This document shows positions 6,620 to 13,772 of a stretch of 35,377 bases of DNA, piece after piece. The notes below the pieces were generated by a model. The model searched no databases and was not told the DNA's origin. It was given only the letters and a program-made list of their open reading frames with translations. The translations under genes and the position numbers were made by a program. How positions within the stretch are numbered: the first letter of the stretch is position 1; each line of letters starts with the position of its first letter. The DNA comes from a virus, in IMG/VR virus record IMGVR_UViG_3300006079_000002, positions 1 to 35,377 of that record; one strand, given 5' to 3'.

Positions 6620-7849
6620 TTATCCCCAATTTTTAATTGCGTTGAAATTATTCCTACTAAATTCTAATCTATCTACTAGCTTCACAGCACTGTTAGATAA
6701 CTTATCAATTGCAACAAACCCTTCAGGTCCTGTTACTTTATATCCAGTATCAGTCTTTATGAATGCTGGTATCTTATTTACTTTCTCCATCTTACGAATG
6801 AGAATTAATTTGATGTCTGCTACAGTATCGTGCCACTCTAACGAATATGCGAGTGTACCACCCACTTTACGATTCTTATTAATAATATTAATTAAATCTT
6901 CTAATGCTTTCTTCTTCTTAGCTTTACCCTTCTCTGTCTTTAACTTATCAATCATTGGCTGATAACGTTTTCTTAAGAAGTCAATAAACCCACCAATTGC
7001 TTTCTGTTTACCACTGAATCTCTTTCCTTGTTTGGTTAAGTCATTAATATAGATTTTTAAGTTTGCAGCAATCTCTGTCTTACCAAATAATATTTTTAAA
7101 GCGCCTTTATCTAGAGTATTCAATTCTCTATGTGCTAACTGAATCTTTGCAAGAATTGATTTCATCTCAGACTTAGTCAGCGATGCTGTGCCAGATACAT
7201 CTCTAAAATTAGTATCAGTAAACCATACATCTTTATTCTTCTTTAACCCACTAATATTTATCTTAAATTGTGCAGACAAATCTGCTATAGTATCACCCTT
7301 ATAAGTGGTATGCCATACTACACCAACTTTAGATTTCGTTATTTTCTTGGCGAGAGTAGAGTCTGCTGGGATTGCATATGTAATAGTGTTTGGTGTGAAT
7401 GTCACATACTTACTACCATCAATAGTTTCTTTAGCCAAATCAGATGGTATGAACATGAAGTCACCTTGGATTATTCCTTTGATGTTCATCTTTGGAAATT
7501 CTTTAAGTGCAACTTTAAGTTTTACTGCAAGAGCAGGAGCGTGTCCGTGATTCTTATCTACGTCAGACGCTGTGTAATTAAGTTTTGGTGACTTATTGAA
7601 TACGGCTTTCGTACCAACAAAGAACTTACCATTCTCTGGATTGATACCAGCGACTACTGAGGGGGCGCCATCTACTTTCGCTTGAATGTTCACTGCTTTA
7701 TCAGAATGACCAGTCAATGCATCTGCCAAATCAGTTAGTATCTTCAGTGCTTGTGCTCCACCTTCATACCCAGCATCGAAGATAGCATCCTCAAGATGTT
7801 CTAGGTGGGTCAGTTTTGCTTCACTGATATATTTCTTAAATGTCTTCAT
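6620..7849 (-). CDS. Ligase-like (KxDG) putative packaged protein, 409 aa
   Basis: It begins MKTFKKYISEAKLTHLEHLED, with a predicted cut after ISE (residue 10). I recall homologues in cyanophages annotated only as uncharacterised. The motif spacing resembles covalent nucleotidyltransferases (DNA/RNA ligases): K58-V-D-G (motif I, with K58 as the would-be adenylated lysine), GDFMF near 129-133 (like motif III), VGVVWHTTYKG near 175-185 (like motif IIIa), EGFVA at 376-380 (motif IV), and VKLVDR around 389-394 (motif V). Residues about 230-345 form a helical Lys-rich insert. Ligase or related nucleotidyl transfer is my inference and needs a structural comparison. The 4-base overlap with the upstream gene suggests coupling. 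Confidence 0.7.
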   Translation of the reverse strand: MKTFKKYISEAKLTHLEHLEDAIFDAGYEGGAQALKILTDLADALTGHSDKAVNIQAKVDGAPSVVAGINPENGKFFVGTKAVFNKSPKLNYTASDVDKNHGHAPALAVKLKVALKEFPKMNIKGIIQGDFMFIPSDLAKETIDGSKYVTFTPNTITYAIPADSTLAKKITKSKVGVVWHTTYKGDTIADLSAQFKINISGLKKNKDVWFTDTNFRDVSGTASLTKSEMKSILAKIQLAHRELNTLDKGALKILFGKTEIAANLKIYINDLTKQGKRFSGKQKAIGGFIDFLRKRYQPMIDKLKTEKGKAKKKKALEDLINIINKNRKVGGTLAYSLEWHDTVADIKLILIRKMEKVNKIPAFIKTDTGYKVTGPEGFVAIDKLSNSAVKLVDRLEFSRNNFNAIKNWG

Positions 7850-9138
7850 TTTACTATTGCACTAAAACCTAAACGATTTCTATTTGGGTTTGGTGCTCCT
7901 CCCTGCCATTTAAACTTAAATGAGAAGTTCTTAAATTTCTCTCTCTTGAATGATAATGTCTTAGTTTTAACATCAACGTTCATTTGTAGTAGTGTAATCT
8001 GTTGTGCAACTTTTGTCAACACTTTTGATGCTTCATCTGAATTTAATACTTTAACAATAGAATGTCCCATAGGACCTAATAAGACACCAACTGGTTCTCT
8101 AAGATTGTTATCGTCATATTTCTTCCAAGTATCTCTACCAACATCGTTGCCTAATTCTTTATAGAATCCAGCCAGAAGTTTCTTCAATTCATTAGAATCT
8201 TTACCCTTTAACCAAACATTGAGTGCTTGTACAGACATTCCATTAACTGGAATCTTAGTTACATTACTTAATATCTTAATTGATTTAGTCTGATATATTA
8301 CGTGAGAGTGAACCCAACCTTCCATTATCTTCATCTCAGTCAATACAATTAGAGCGTTCAATAGTTTCTGTTCACCCATCGTGAATGCTTGTAAGAAACT
8401 TGGTTCAGCAATCTTCTCTTTGATTAATAGACTTATATTCTTAATAGAAGTAGGAGAACCACCACCAGATTTGACTGATATAGGATATTTTATTCTACCC
8501 ATTATACCATAAAAATCGACTAATGGTTCATTAATTGCACTTGGGAATATGATTTTTCTAAACCCAATGTTCTTCATAGACCATAAAGCACAACATATCT
8601 CACCAAAGTCATTTGATATAGTACGTAATTCTGCAGGAGTAATTCCACCAGTGGCTGGTGCAATGCTGAATTTTGCACCCTTTGTGGATGATTCCTTTAG
8701 TAATGTTTTTAATAGATTCTTGATAGGAGCAGAGTAAGGAAGAATTTCAATACCTGCTTTAGTTATTTTGATGACTTCTGCTGATGTTAACTCTACACCG
8801 GTTAGACCAGCAAATCTGTCAGGGGCTAAATCTTTAGTCTTGATAGATGAATTCGAACGAGTTTGATTTACGAAGTATGCCTTTCCTAATGAAGATTTAA
8901 TGACATAGGTAGCATATTGTCCTGATATACTGATATCAGCATCAGATACTGTGTATCCATATCTTGAGAAGTAGGCAGCGACATCGTCACCAACAGGGAA
9001 TCTTAGATGCCATCTACCATTCCTTCCGCCAGTATTATAACCGACTTTGGTTCCATGTTTAGATGATAAATCTTTGAGTATTGCCTGTTCGACACTCGCA
9101 GCAGCTGCTTCATTGAAAAAATGTTTAAATCTATCCAT
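7846..9138 (-). CDS. Possible PD-(D/E)xK-type nuclease, putatively packaged, 430 aa
   Basis: This is the first gene after the late promoter and starts MDRFKHFFNEAAAAS, with a cut expected after FNE (residue 10). The central part has a layout like restriction-endonuclease folds: a helix with D178-F-G-E180, a strand ending in E204-P-L-V-D208, and then P-I-S221-V-K223 followed by a Gly-rich turn. The usual second acidic residue of the (D/E)xK pair is Ser here, so the assignment is tentative. The C-terminal third is basic and beta-rich (KNFSFKFKWQGGAPNPNRN). No ribosome site is obvious before the ATG. It could be a delivered nuclease acting on host DNA, or a structural protein. Confidence 0.65.
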   Translation of the reverse strand: MDRFKHFFNEAAAASVEQAILKDLSSKHGTKVGYNTGGRNGRWHLRFPVGDDVAAYFSRYGYTVSDADISISGQYATYVIKSSLGKAYFVNQTRSNSSIKTKDLAPDRFAGLTGVELTSAEVIKITKAGIEILPYSAPIKNLLKTLLKESSTKGAKFSIAPATGGITPAELRTISNDFGEICCALWSMKNIGFRKIIFPSAINEPLVDFYGIMGRIKYPISVKSGGGSPTSIKNISLLIKEKIAEPSFLQAFTMGEQKLLNALIVLTEMKIMEGWVHSHVIYQTKSIKILSNVTKIPVNGMSVQALNVWLKGKDSNELKKLLAGFYKELGNDVGRDTWKKYDDNNLREPVGVLLGPMGHSIVKVLNSDEASKVLTKVAQQITLLQMNVDVKTKTLSFKREKFKNFSFKFKWQGGAPNPNRNRLGFSAIVK

Positions 9139-9166
9139 TAGGAGTCAGTAGTTCATTAATTAGTAA

Positions 9167-9174
9167 TATTTATA
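9167..9174 (-). promoter_or_regulatory. T4-type late promoter box TATAAATA for the left cluster
   Basis: An exact late -10 box 28 bases before the ATG of the 430-aa gene, in a 65-base intergenic gap. It is well placed to drive the whole run of tagged genes from 9138 to 1. Confidence 0.75.
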
Positions 9175-9203
9175 TTTATTATATCAAGACTCTCTCGATA
9201 GAC

Positions 9204-9347
9204 TCATTTATCATTTCTATCGAAAAATACACAATGTACCATTGCATATAACACCATAATGATTGAGGTGATACCTAATACGACAATCCCTATGAGTCCA
9301 AAGAATAGAAATGATACTATGAATATTGTTGCTAAGAAACCTTCCAT
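9204..9347 (-). CDS. 47-aa single-span membrane protein
   Basis: This ORF starts at ATG 9347 and ends TGA at 9204. It is almost entirely hydrophobic from residue 3 to 40 (IFIVSFLFFGLIGIVVLG, then IIMVLYAMVHCVFF), then DRNDK. That is enough for one long or two short inner-membrane spans with a cytoplasmic charged tail. It sits 10 bases downstream of another tiny membrane protein, so the two may form a pair. No homologue is recognised. Superinfection exclusion, lysis control or membrane sensing are possible roles, but none is shown by the sequence. Confidence 0.65.
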   Translation of the reverse strand: MEGFLATIFIVSFLFFGLIGIVVLGITSIIMVLYAMVHCVFFDRNDK

Positions 9348-9357
9348 TATAGTTTCT

Positions 9358-9477
9358 TTATTCTTTATCACTTTCGACTTTTCTATTTCTAGAATAAATA
9401 CTCATTCCAACTAAGATTACCATTGCCATCATATATAACATAGCACTGGCAAGTACAAATTCACTAAATAATTCCAT
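9358..9477 (-). CDS. 39-aa single-span membrane protein
   Basis: It starts at ATG 9477 with a good AGAGG site about 9 bases upstream, and overlaps the end of the 172-aa gene by 14 bases. One transmembrane helix (residues about 8-27: VLASAMLYMMAMVILVGM) is followed by a charged tail, RNRKVESDKE. With the 47-aa protein encoded just downstream it forms a pair of mini membrane proteins at the end of the accessory block. The function is unknown. Confidence 0.65.
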   Translation of the reverse strand: MELFSEFVLASAMLYMMAMVILVGMSIYSRNRKVESDKE

Positions 9478-9982
9478 TTTTTACTACCTCTTTTTTTAAT
9501 ATTTCTAGAAACGTAATGTATTCTTCGTGTTCCTTCCTATGGTGGGTAGACATTGCAAAATCTATTGGGTTATCGTCTTTGTTTATTGGATCCCACCATT
9601 CATGCGCCGTGGCAATAATATTGTGATTCTCCATGTTATCTATAATTACATCAATCATTTTTTTCCTATCTTTAGGATACTTACCTCCTGCGTCTGTCAA
9701 ATAGGTTGGTTTGTTTAATATTTTTTTCACTTGTCTAGCGTCTCTTTCTGCCTGCCTAGCTCTTAAAACAGGGTCAGAGATTTCTTGCTGCACATATTGA
9801 GGGTGCTTCATTTGGTCAGAAGGCACATAGTTATCACTAAACCACCCTGCATCACCACTCTTAAATCCATTTAAATCTTCTTCTAATTTTGCTATTGCTT
9901 CTTCTTCTGTTCCTTTAAAGTTAGTGAAGATAGTTATTTCTAACCTATATGTTTCTTCTTCAATATCATATATTTTTCTCAT
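9464..9982 (-). CDS. Hypothetical protein, 172 aa
   Basis: The start ATG at 9982 follows an AAAGGAGT-type site. The protein is charged and mixed alpha/beta, opening with a strand pair (YRLEITIFTNF) and a helix (EEEAIAKLEEDLNGF). A Trp-rich stretch (HEWWDPINKDDN) and a C-terminal helix follow. There are no signal, membrane or catalytic motifs that I can name. It lies between a thioredoxin gene and two small membrane-protein genes. The function is unknown. Confidence 0.65.
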   Translation of the reverse strand: MRKIYDIEEETYRLEITIFTNFKGTEEEAIAKLEEDLNGFKSGDAGWFSDNYVPSDQMKHPQYVQQEISDPVLRARQAERDARQVKKILNKPTYLTDAGGKYPKDRKKMIDVIIDNMENHNIIATAHEWWDPINKDDNPIDFAMSTHHRKEHEEYITFLEILKKEVVKNGII

Positions 9983-9996
9983 TTTTACTACTCCTT

Positions 9997-10254
9997 TTAT
10001 TCAAATAATTTTAAAAGTTCTACACTAGATTTAGACCCCATCAACACTGTAGGTTCTTCACCTTCACGTTCAAATACTGTTGCTGGAACTCCTCGTAATC
10101 CGTGTTTCTCTGCAAACTTTTTACCCTCATCAGTGTCCACATCTAATGACAGGATATCCCAATTCTCTAAATCCTTAGTTACTGATTCAAAAATTGGTGC
10201 ATACTGTTTACACGGGCCACACCATACTGCACTTACTTTAGTTACTTTATTCAT
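9997..10254 (-). CDS. Thioredoxin-like protein, 85 aa
   Basis: This is a compact thioredoxin fold with the redox motif W11-C12-G-P-C15 and the cis-proline loop GVPAT (P57) opposite it. At 85 aa it is shorter than E. coli thioredoxin (108 aa) because the N-terminal strand-helix is trimmed, as in phage thioredoxins such as T4 NrdC. It would act as a cytoplasmic dithiol reductant, classically for ribonucleotide reductase, although no nrd gene is in the window. Its ATG overlaps the TGA of the upstream 37-aa gene (ATGA coupling). Confidence 0.9.
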   Translation of the reverse strand: MNKVTKVSAVWCGPCKQYAPIFESVTKDLENWDILSLDVDTDEGKKFAEKHGLRGVPATVFEREGEEPTVLMGSKSSVELLKLFE

Positions 10255-10364
10255 TTTACTCCTTCCTTTTTAGATTCTTTTTTCTTATCAAGATGTACAC
10301 GCTTTCTGAACATTGGAGTTCTTACTGCGTGTAATATTTTATTCTTGATTGGTTTCTTTTTCAT
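10251..10364 (-). CDS. 37-aa Lys/Arg-rich protein
   Basis: It starts at ATG 10364, inside the 3' end of the previous gene in another frame, and ends with TGA overlapping the thioredoxin start. The sequence is very basic with an RTPMFRKRV core (residues 15-23), which resembles a family of very short phage proteins with an R-T-P-x-F-R-x-R-V motif that I recall from many tailed phages. Their function is unknown; nucleic-acid binding is an obvious guess from charge. An AGTTAAAT-like leader gives no clear ribosome site, so coupling to the upstream gene is likely. Confidence 0.65.
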   Translation of the reverse strand: MKKKPIKNKILHAVRTPMFRKRVHLDKKKESKKEGVK

Positions 10365-10491
10365 TTATTAATTTAGTTAAATGTTTCACTTTCTCTTCTA
10401 ACTCCAAATGAGCCCTTACTAAGGTTAATAAAACTTCATTAGCTTTTGATGCTGAGAGTTGTTTAAGAGGTGTAGGTTCTGTATAGGTCAT
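10339..10491 (-). CDS. 50-aa helical protein
   Basis: It starts at ATG 10491, overlapping the upstream stop as ATGA, and ends TAA at 10339, 26 bases inside the following gene. After a Pro/Thr start (MTYTEPTPLKQL) it is a single amphipathic helix with a Leu-rich heptad pattern (VLLTLVRAHLELEEKVKHLTKLI), so it probably dimerises. No family is recognised. The nested, overlapping layout supports its reality. Confidence 0.55.
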   Translation of the reverse strand: MTYTEPTPLKQLSASKANEVLLTLVRAHLELEEKVKHLTKLINEKETNQE

Positions 10492-10760
10492 TGAATCTCC
10501 CACTTATAAACAGAACCATTTACTGTTTCAAATGTTACTTGTCGATGGTGAATTGAAAGACCATCATCATCTTTTAAAATCTTTGTGACTGTCTCAGTCT
10601 TATACCACTGAGAACCACCCTCAACAAGTAATACACTGCCTACAGTTGGTTCGTTGATATTATCATCAGAAGAAAATGACTTAGTAATGATTCCATCCTT
10701 AACCATCACTCCAAATGATTGTTCGTTTCCTATTCCATCAATTTTTGTTAGTCTATACAT
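10488..10760 (-). CDS. Hypothetical beta-rich protein, 90 aa
   Basis: It directly abuts the amidotransferase-QueC gene upstream (1-base overlap, TAATG type) and couples to the next gene by ATGA. The protein is predicted to be mainly beta strands (FGVMVKDGIITKSF, VGSVLLVEGG, SVYKWEI) with an acidic central loop. It has no catalytic motif. Its tight link to the queC fusion makes a role beside deazaguanine synthesis conceivable, but nothing in the sequence proves this. Confidence 0.65.
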   Translation of the reverse strand: MYRLTKIDGIGNEQSFGVMVKDGIITKSFSSDDNINEPTVGSVLLVEGGSQWYKTETVTKILKDDDGLSIHHRQVTFETVNGSVYKWEIQ

Positions 10761-12034
10761 TAAAACACTCCATCAATAGATACTCTATTTCTAAAAACAG
10801 GGTCTTTAACTCCGTTTCTCTCAAATGCAGTTTTCCTCATAAAACAAGGAGCACAATTACCACAATGTAGTTTTTCATCAGAATAACAAGACCACGTCAT
10901 CTCAAACGGAACATCTAGACGTATACCTTCTTTAACAATCTCGTGTTTCATAAATGTTGAGATAGGTTGGAGTAATTCAATTTTAACACCATTCTGTGTA
11001 GCATATGGTAGAATGTTATTAAAGAGTCTACCAAATTCTTGTTCATTATCAGGGTATGCACCACTCTCCTCAAGATTACCACCAAATGCAATATATCCAA
11101 ACTCATTGGATTCTGCCCAAGCAGTTAATATTGACAACATCAGTAAATTTCTACCTGATACCCAATCCTCTGCATATTCAGTTCCTGCAATTTTATCCTT
11201 GTGGTAAGTCCCTTCAGTGATTGTTCCTCTCATCACGTTAGGCATTTTAATAAATTCTAAATCAAATCCACCATCTTTTGCAATCTTTTCGATTCTATCT
11301 ACTTCATTTCCCTCTGCAAGACAATCATATAACATATGAACTAACGTAACATCATATCCCTGTTCTTTTAACATGTATGCTACCACTGTGGAATCTAATC
11401 CAGAAGAGGCGCTGACCACAACCTTATTAGACTGTGTTCTTGGTATCTCAACTGTTCTATTATTTCCTCCTACTAAATCAATTTCCATTATACTATAAGG
11501 TGGTAATGCAACACTTGGTGCAAGAATCATATCTGGTGTGGATGCCCAGATTAAATAGTCATCACACTGATAGTAGTAAATAGGTTTGAAGTTCGCTGCT
11601 AAGATTACACCATTCTTACTATGATATGCAAGAGCAAAACTCCCTTTAATTTTTTGTATTTGTGAAAGTGAATCTTCAAACTCCCTAGACTTTATTATTA
11701 ATGGTAATACCATTGAGTCAATTGGTAGGTCTGCAAAGTCTTTATCATTAGCAATAACACCATTGTGGACAATACCATCATATGGTTGTAATATACCTAC
11801 GGCAGTTTCAGACTCCGTTGTGGGAGTTGCTCTGAAATTTCCTAAGACCCTATTACTATTACATATAACCCGTTTGTCTTCCTCACTCATTACATTAGAG
11901 TCATTCCTAACTTCACCATACGGACTAGTTACTTGAAAACCATATCCATCTCTACCACGCTCATTAGCCTTGGTTAATAAATGGTTTTTTACTTCGTCTG
12001 GTACATCACCATACCATCCTACAATTGAACACAT
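10760..12034 (-). CDS. queC: Class II amidotransferase-QueC fusion for 7-deazaguanine synthesis
   Basis: Residues 1 to about 195 are a class II glutamine amidotransferase: the start MCSIVGWYG leaves Cys2 as N-terminal nucleophile, and RGRDGYGF (26-33) and IVHNGVIAN (88-96) fit the glutamine site. Residues about 204-424 are QueC: PP-loop S210-SGLDS, GRNLLMLS (294-301), GGN-LEESGAYPDN, and a zinc site C383, C391, C394, C397. QueC uses ATP and ammonia to turn 7-carboxy-7-deazaguanine (CDG) into the amide (ADG) and then preQ0. The fused domain would supply ammonia from glutamine. Similar fusions are known in Campylobacter phages with 7-amido-7-deazaguanine in DNA. With FolE, QueD and DpdA here, DNA modification is the likely purpose. 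The gene follows an AGGAG site 6 bases from ATG. Confidence 0.92.
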   Translation of the reverse strand: MCSIVGWYGDVPDEVKNHLLTKANERGRDGYGFQVTSPYGEVRNDSNVMSEEDKRVICNSNRVLGNFRATPTTESETAVGILQPYDGIVHNGVIANDKDFADLPIDSMVLPLIIKSREFEDSLSQIQKIKGSFALAYHSKNGVILAANFKPIYYYQCDDYLIWASTPDMILAPSVALPPYSIMEIDLVGGNNRTVEIPRTQSNKVVVSASSGLDSTVVAYMLKEQGYDVTLVHMLYDCLAEGNEVDRIEKIAKDGGFDLEFIKMPNVMRGTITEGTYHKDKIAGTEYAEDWVSGRNLLMLSILTAWAESNEFGYIAFGGNLEESGAYPDNEQEFGRLFNNILPYATQNGVKIELLQPISTFMKHEIVKEGIRLDVPFEMTWSCYSDEKLHCGNCAPCFMRKTAFERNGVKDPVFRNRVSIDGVF

Positions 12035-12043
12035 AATATACTC

Positions 12044-12130
12044 CTATTTACTATACTTGACGATTAATGTTTGTAAGTACTCTTGTAACTCTTTGATAAG
12101 CCCTAATACTTCTTTATTATCTTTTTGAAT
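12044..12130 (-). CDS. Possible 28-aa peptide with ATT start
   Basis: Between gp41 and queC lies an in-frame stretch preceded by the leader AATAGGAGTATATC. It matches the leaders AATAGGAGTATATT (queC) and AATAGGAGTATAAA (120-aa gene) but reads ATT where those have ATG. The peptide has a Leu-heptad helix (EVLGLIKELQEYLQTLI). No ATG, GTG or TTG precedes it in frame. It may use a rare ATT (or the ATC just upstream) as start, or be a decayed gene. Confidence 0.35.
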   Translation of the reverse strand: MQKDNKEVLGLIKELQEYLQTLIVKYSK

Positions 12131-12142
12131 GATATACTCCTA

Positions 12143-13531
12143 TTAAACTTGAAATTTCTTGAATGTGGCTTTCTTATCCTCATTCTTTGATCTATTGAAT
12201 TGTGAAGTCTCGACAACTTGGTCAGGCATCACTAGTTCACTTTGTGCATCTTCTTCTACATTATACCATCTCATCTTCGGTTTGTCAATACCAATTACAA
12301 ATCTTTTATTCTTATTCATATCACCATAACGATTCTTTAATTGTTTAACCATTATCTGATTTAAATCCTCTAATTCTTCTGTAGATATAAGTGCCAACAT
12401 CATATCAGCTGTTGCAGGAAGTCCAAACGATTCACTCGTATCTTCTAATCCAACATCACTATTTGAGTATCCTGAACGTGTGGTCTGTGTTGCTGAGAAT
12501 AGTGGAACGTTATATTCAACTGCTAATCCACGTAACTCTTCTGCAATTGCTTTAACATAGGTGTAACTATTAATACCAGATAACCCACCAGAATATCTTG
12601 CCGAAGCACAAATGTTAAGATAGTCAATAAAGATTATATCAGGAACAAATGACTTCTTCATTTTTAGTTCCTTTAATAACGCTTTAAAATGTCCAGAGTG
12701 TGCTGTTGCAGTTGGATATTCTTTAACAATCAGTTTCCCTTTAGTAGAATCTTTGACTTTATTAATCTTCTTCTCGTATGCAGTTCTCGATAACTTCTCT
12801 AAGTCATTCAACGTTACGTTCAACAAGTTAGCATCAATACGTTCTGCAATTCTCTCCTCAGCCATCTCCATTGTGATATAGAGTACGTTATTACCTTGAG
12901 TTAAACAGTTTGATGCTATATGAGTCATTGCTAGTGTCTTACCAACACCAGGACCTGCTAAGAAGATATTCAATGTCTTCTTTGGTATACCACCCTTAGT
13001 TATCTCATTTAGATAGTCTATATCAAATGGAATACGTTCTTCTTTCCTATGATAGAAGTCGAAACGTTCATCTGCGTTCTCTAAGAAATCGTGACCAATA
13101 TGAGTGTCAAATGATACTGCCAGAGCATCACTTAATAAATCTGGGATTGCTGACTTATTCTGCTTTCCCGTCTTATCATCGATAATAGTAATAGATTCCA
13201 TTATAGCATTATACACTGCCTTATCCCTACAGAATTTTTCTGTGGTATCCAACAACCATTCCATGTCTGAATTCTCATTTTCAAATGATGATATCTCTTC
13301 TACGGCTTGAGTATATTGTGTAGAAGATATATCTTCACGTGCATCCATAGCAATAATCAATGCCTCTTTAGTAGGCCTGTTATTGTACTTATTAATGAAC
13401 TCTCTAATCTCTTCGAAGATAACCTTATCCACACCATCGTGAAAATATTCTGCTTTTAGGAAGTGGGAGGCTCTTCGGGTGTAATCTTCATTAAATATAA
13501 GATTTTGAATTATTGTACTTTCAAGCGTCAA
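12143..13531 (-). CDS. 41: gp41-like replicative DNA helicase
   Basis: A hexameric DnaB-family (SF4) helicase that unwinds the lagging-strand template in the T4-type replisome. Walker A lies at G193-PGVGKT199, and Walker B is the strand DIIFIDYLN with an Asp after the hydrophobic run. The TQTTRSGYS segment corresponds to helicase motif H3, and residues 1 to about 140 form the helical N-terminal domain. The length (462 aa) is close to T4 gp41 (475 aa). Its start overlaps the 83-aa gene by 11 bases, and it lies after uvsX as in T4. gp61 primase is not in the window. Confidence 0.95.
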   Translation of the reverse strand: MTLESTIIQNLIFNEDYTRRASHFLKAEYFHDGVDKVIFEEIREFINKYNNRPTKEALIIAMDAREDISSTQYTQAVEEISSFENENSDMEWLLDTTEKFCRDKAVYNAIMESITIIDDKTGKQNKSAIPDLLSDALAVSFDTHIGHDFLENADERFDFYHRKEERIPFDIDYLNEITKGGIPKKTLNIFLAGPGVGKTLAMTHIASNCLTQGNNVLYITMEMAEERIAERIDANLLNVTLNDLEKLSRTAYEKKINKVKDSTKGKLIVKEYPTATAHSGHFKALLKELKMKKSFVPDIIFIDYLNICASARYSGGLSGINSYTYVKAIAEELRGLAVEYNVPLFSATQTTRSGYSNSDVGLEDTSESFGLPATADMMLALISTEELEDLNQIMVKQLKNRYGDMNKNKRFVIGIDKPKMRWYNVEEDAQSELVMPDQVVETSQFNRSKNEDKKATFKKFQV

Positions 13532-13772
13532 TTATGTCTTCCTCATCAAATAGTTTCAATGTCTCTTTAAATAGTTTCATTATAGTATCATTAACTTCAT
13601 CAGCTACTTCATCTAATGAGACATTATTAGGATTCTCAGTCAATACCATTTCATAAGATAATGCAAGGTTACCAGCACTATCGATATTGTTTTCGTCAAT
13701 ACCTATGTTAGTAACCTCAACTACAGCACCATCAGTTAATCTAACATAAAATTTCTCATCAAATTTATTCAT
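13521..13772 (-). CDS. Hypothetical acidic protein between UvsX and gp41, 83 aa
   Basis: It occupies the position of T4 gene 40, between uvsX and 41, and overlaps both neighbours (8 and 11 bases). Residues 1-35 are beta-rich (KFYVRLTDGAVVEVTNIGI), and the rest is an acidic helical tail (DEVADEVNDTIMKLF, EEDIIDA). It lacks the hydrophobic character of T4 gp40, so identity with that head-initiation protein is not supported. It probably contributes to the recombination/replication unit, with no defined role. Confidence 0.7.
   Translation of the reverse strand: MNKFDEKFYVRLTDGAVVEVTNIGIDENNIDSAGNLALSYEMVLTENPNNVSLDEVADEVNDTIMKLFKETLKLFDEEDIIDA

Noticed and set aside
9185-9230. Stem CGATAG/CTATCG at the end of the 47-aa gene as terminator
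   Set aside because: The 15-base loop is long and neither strand has a T-run after the stem.
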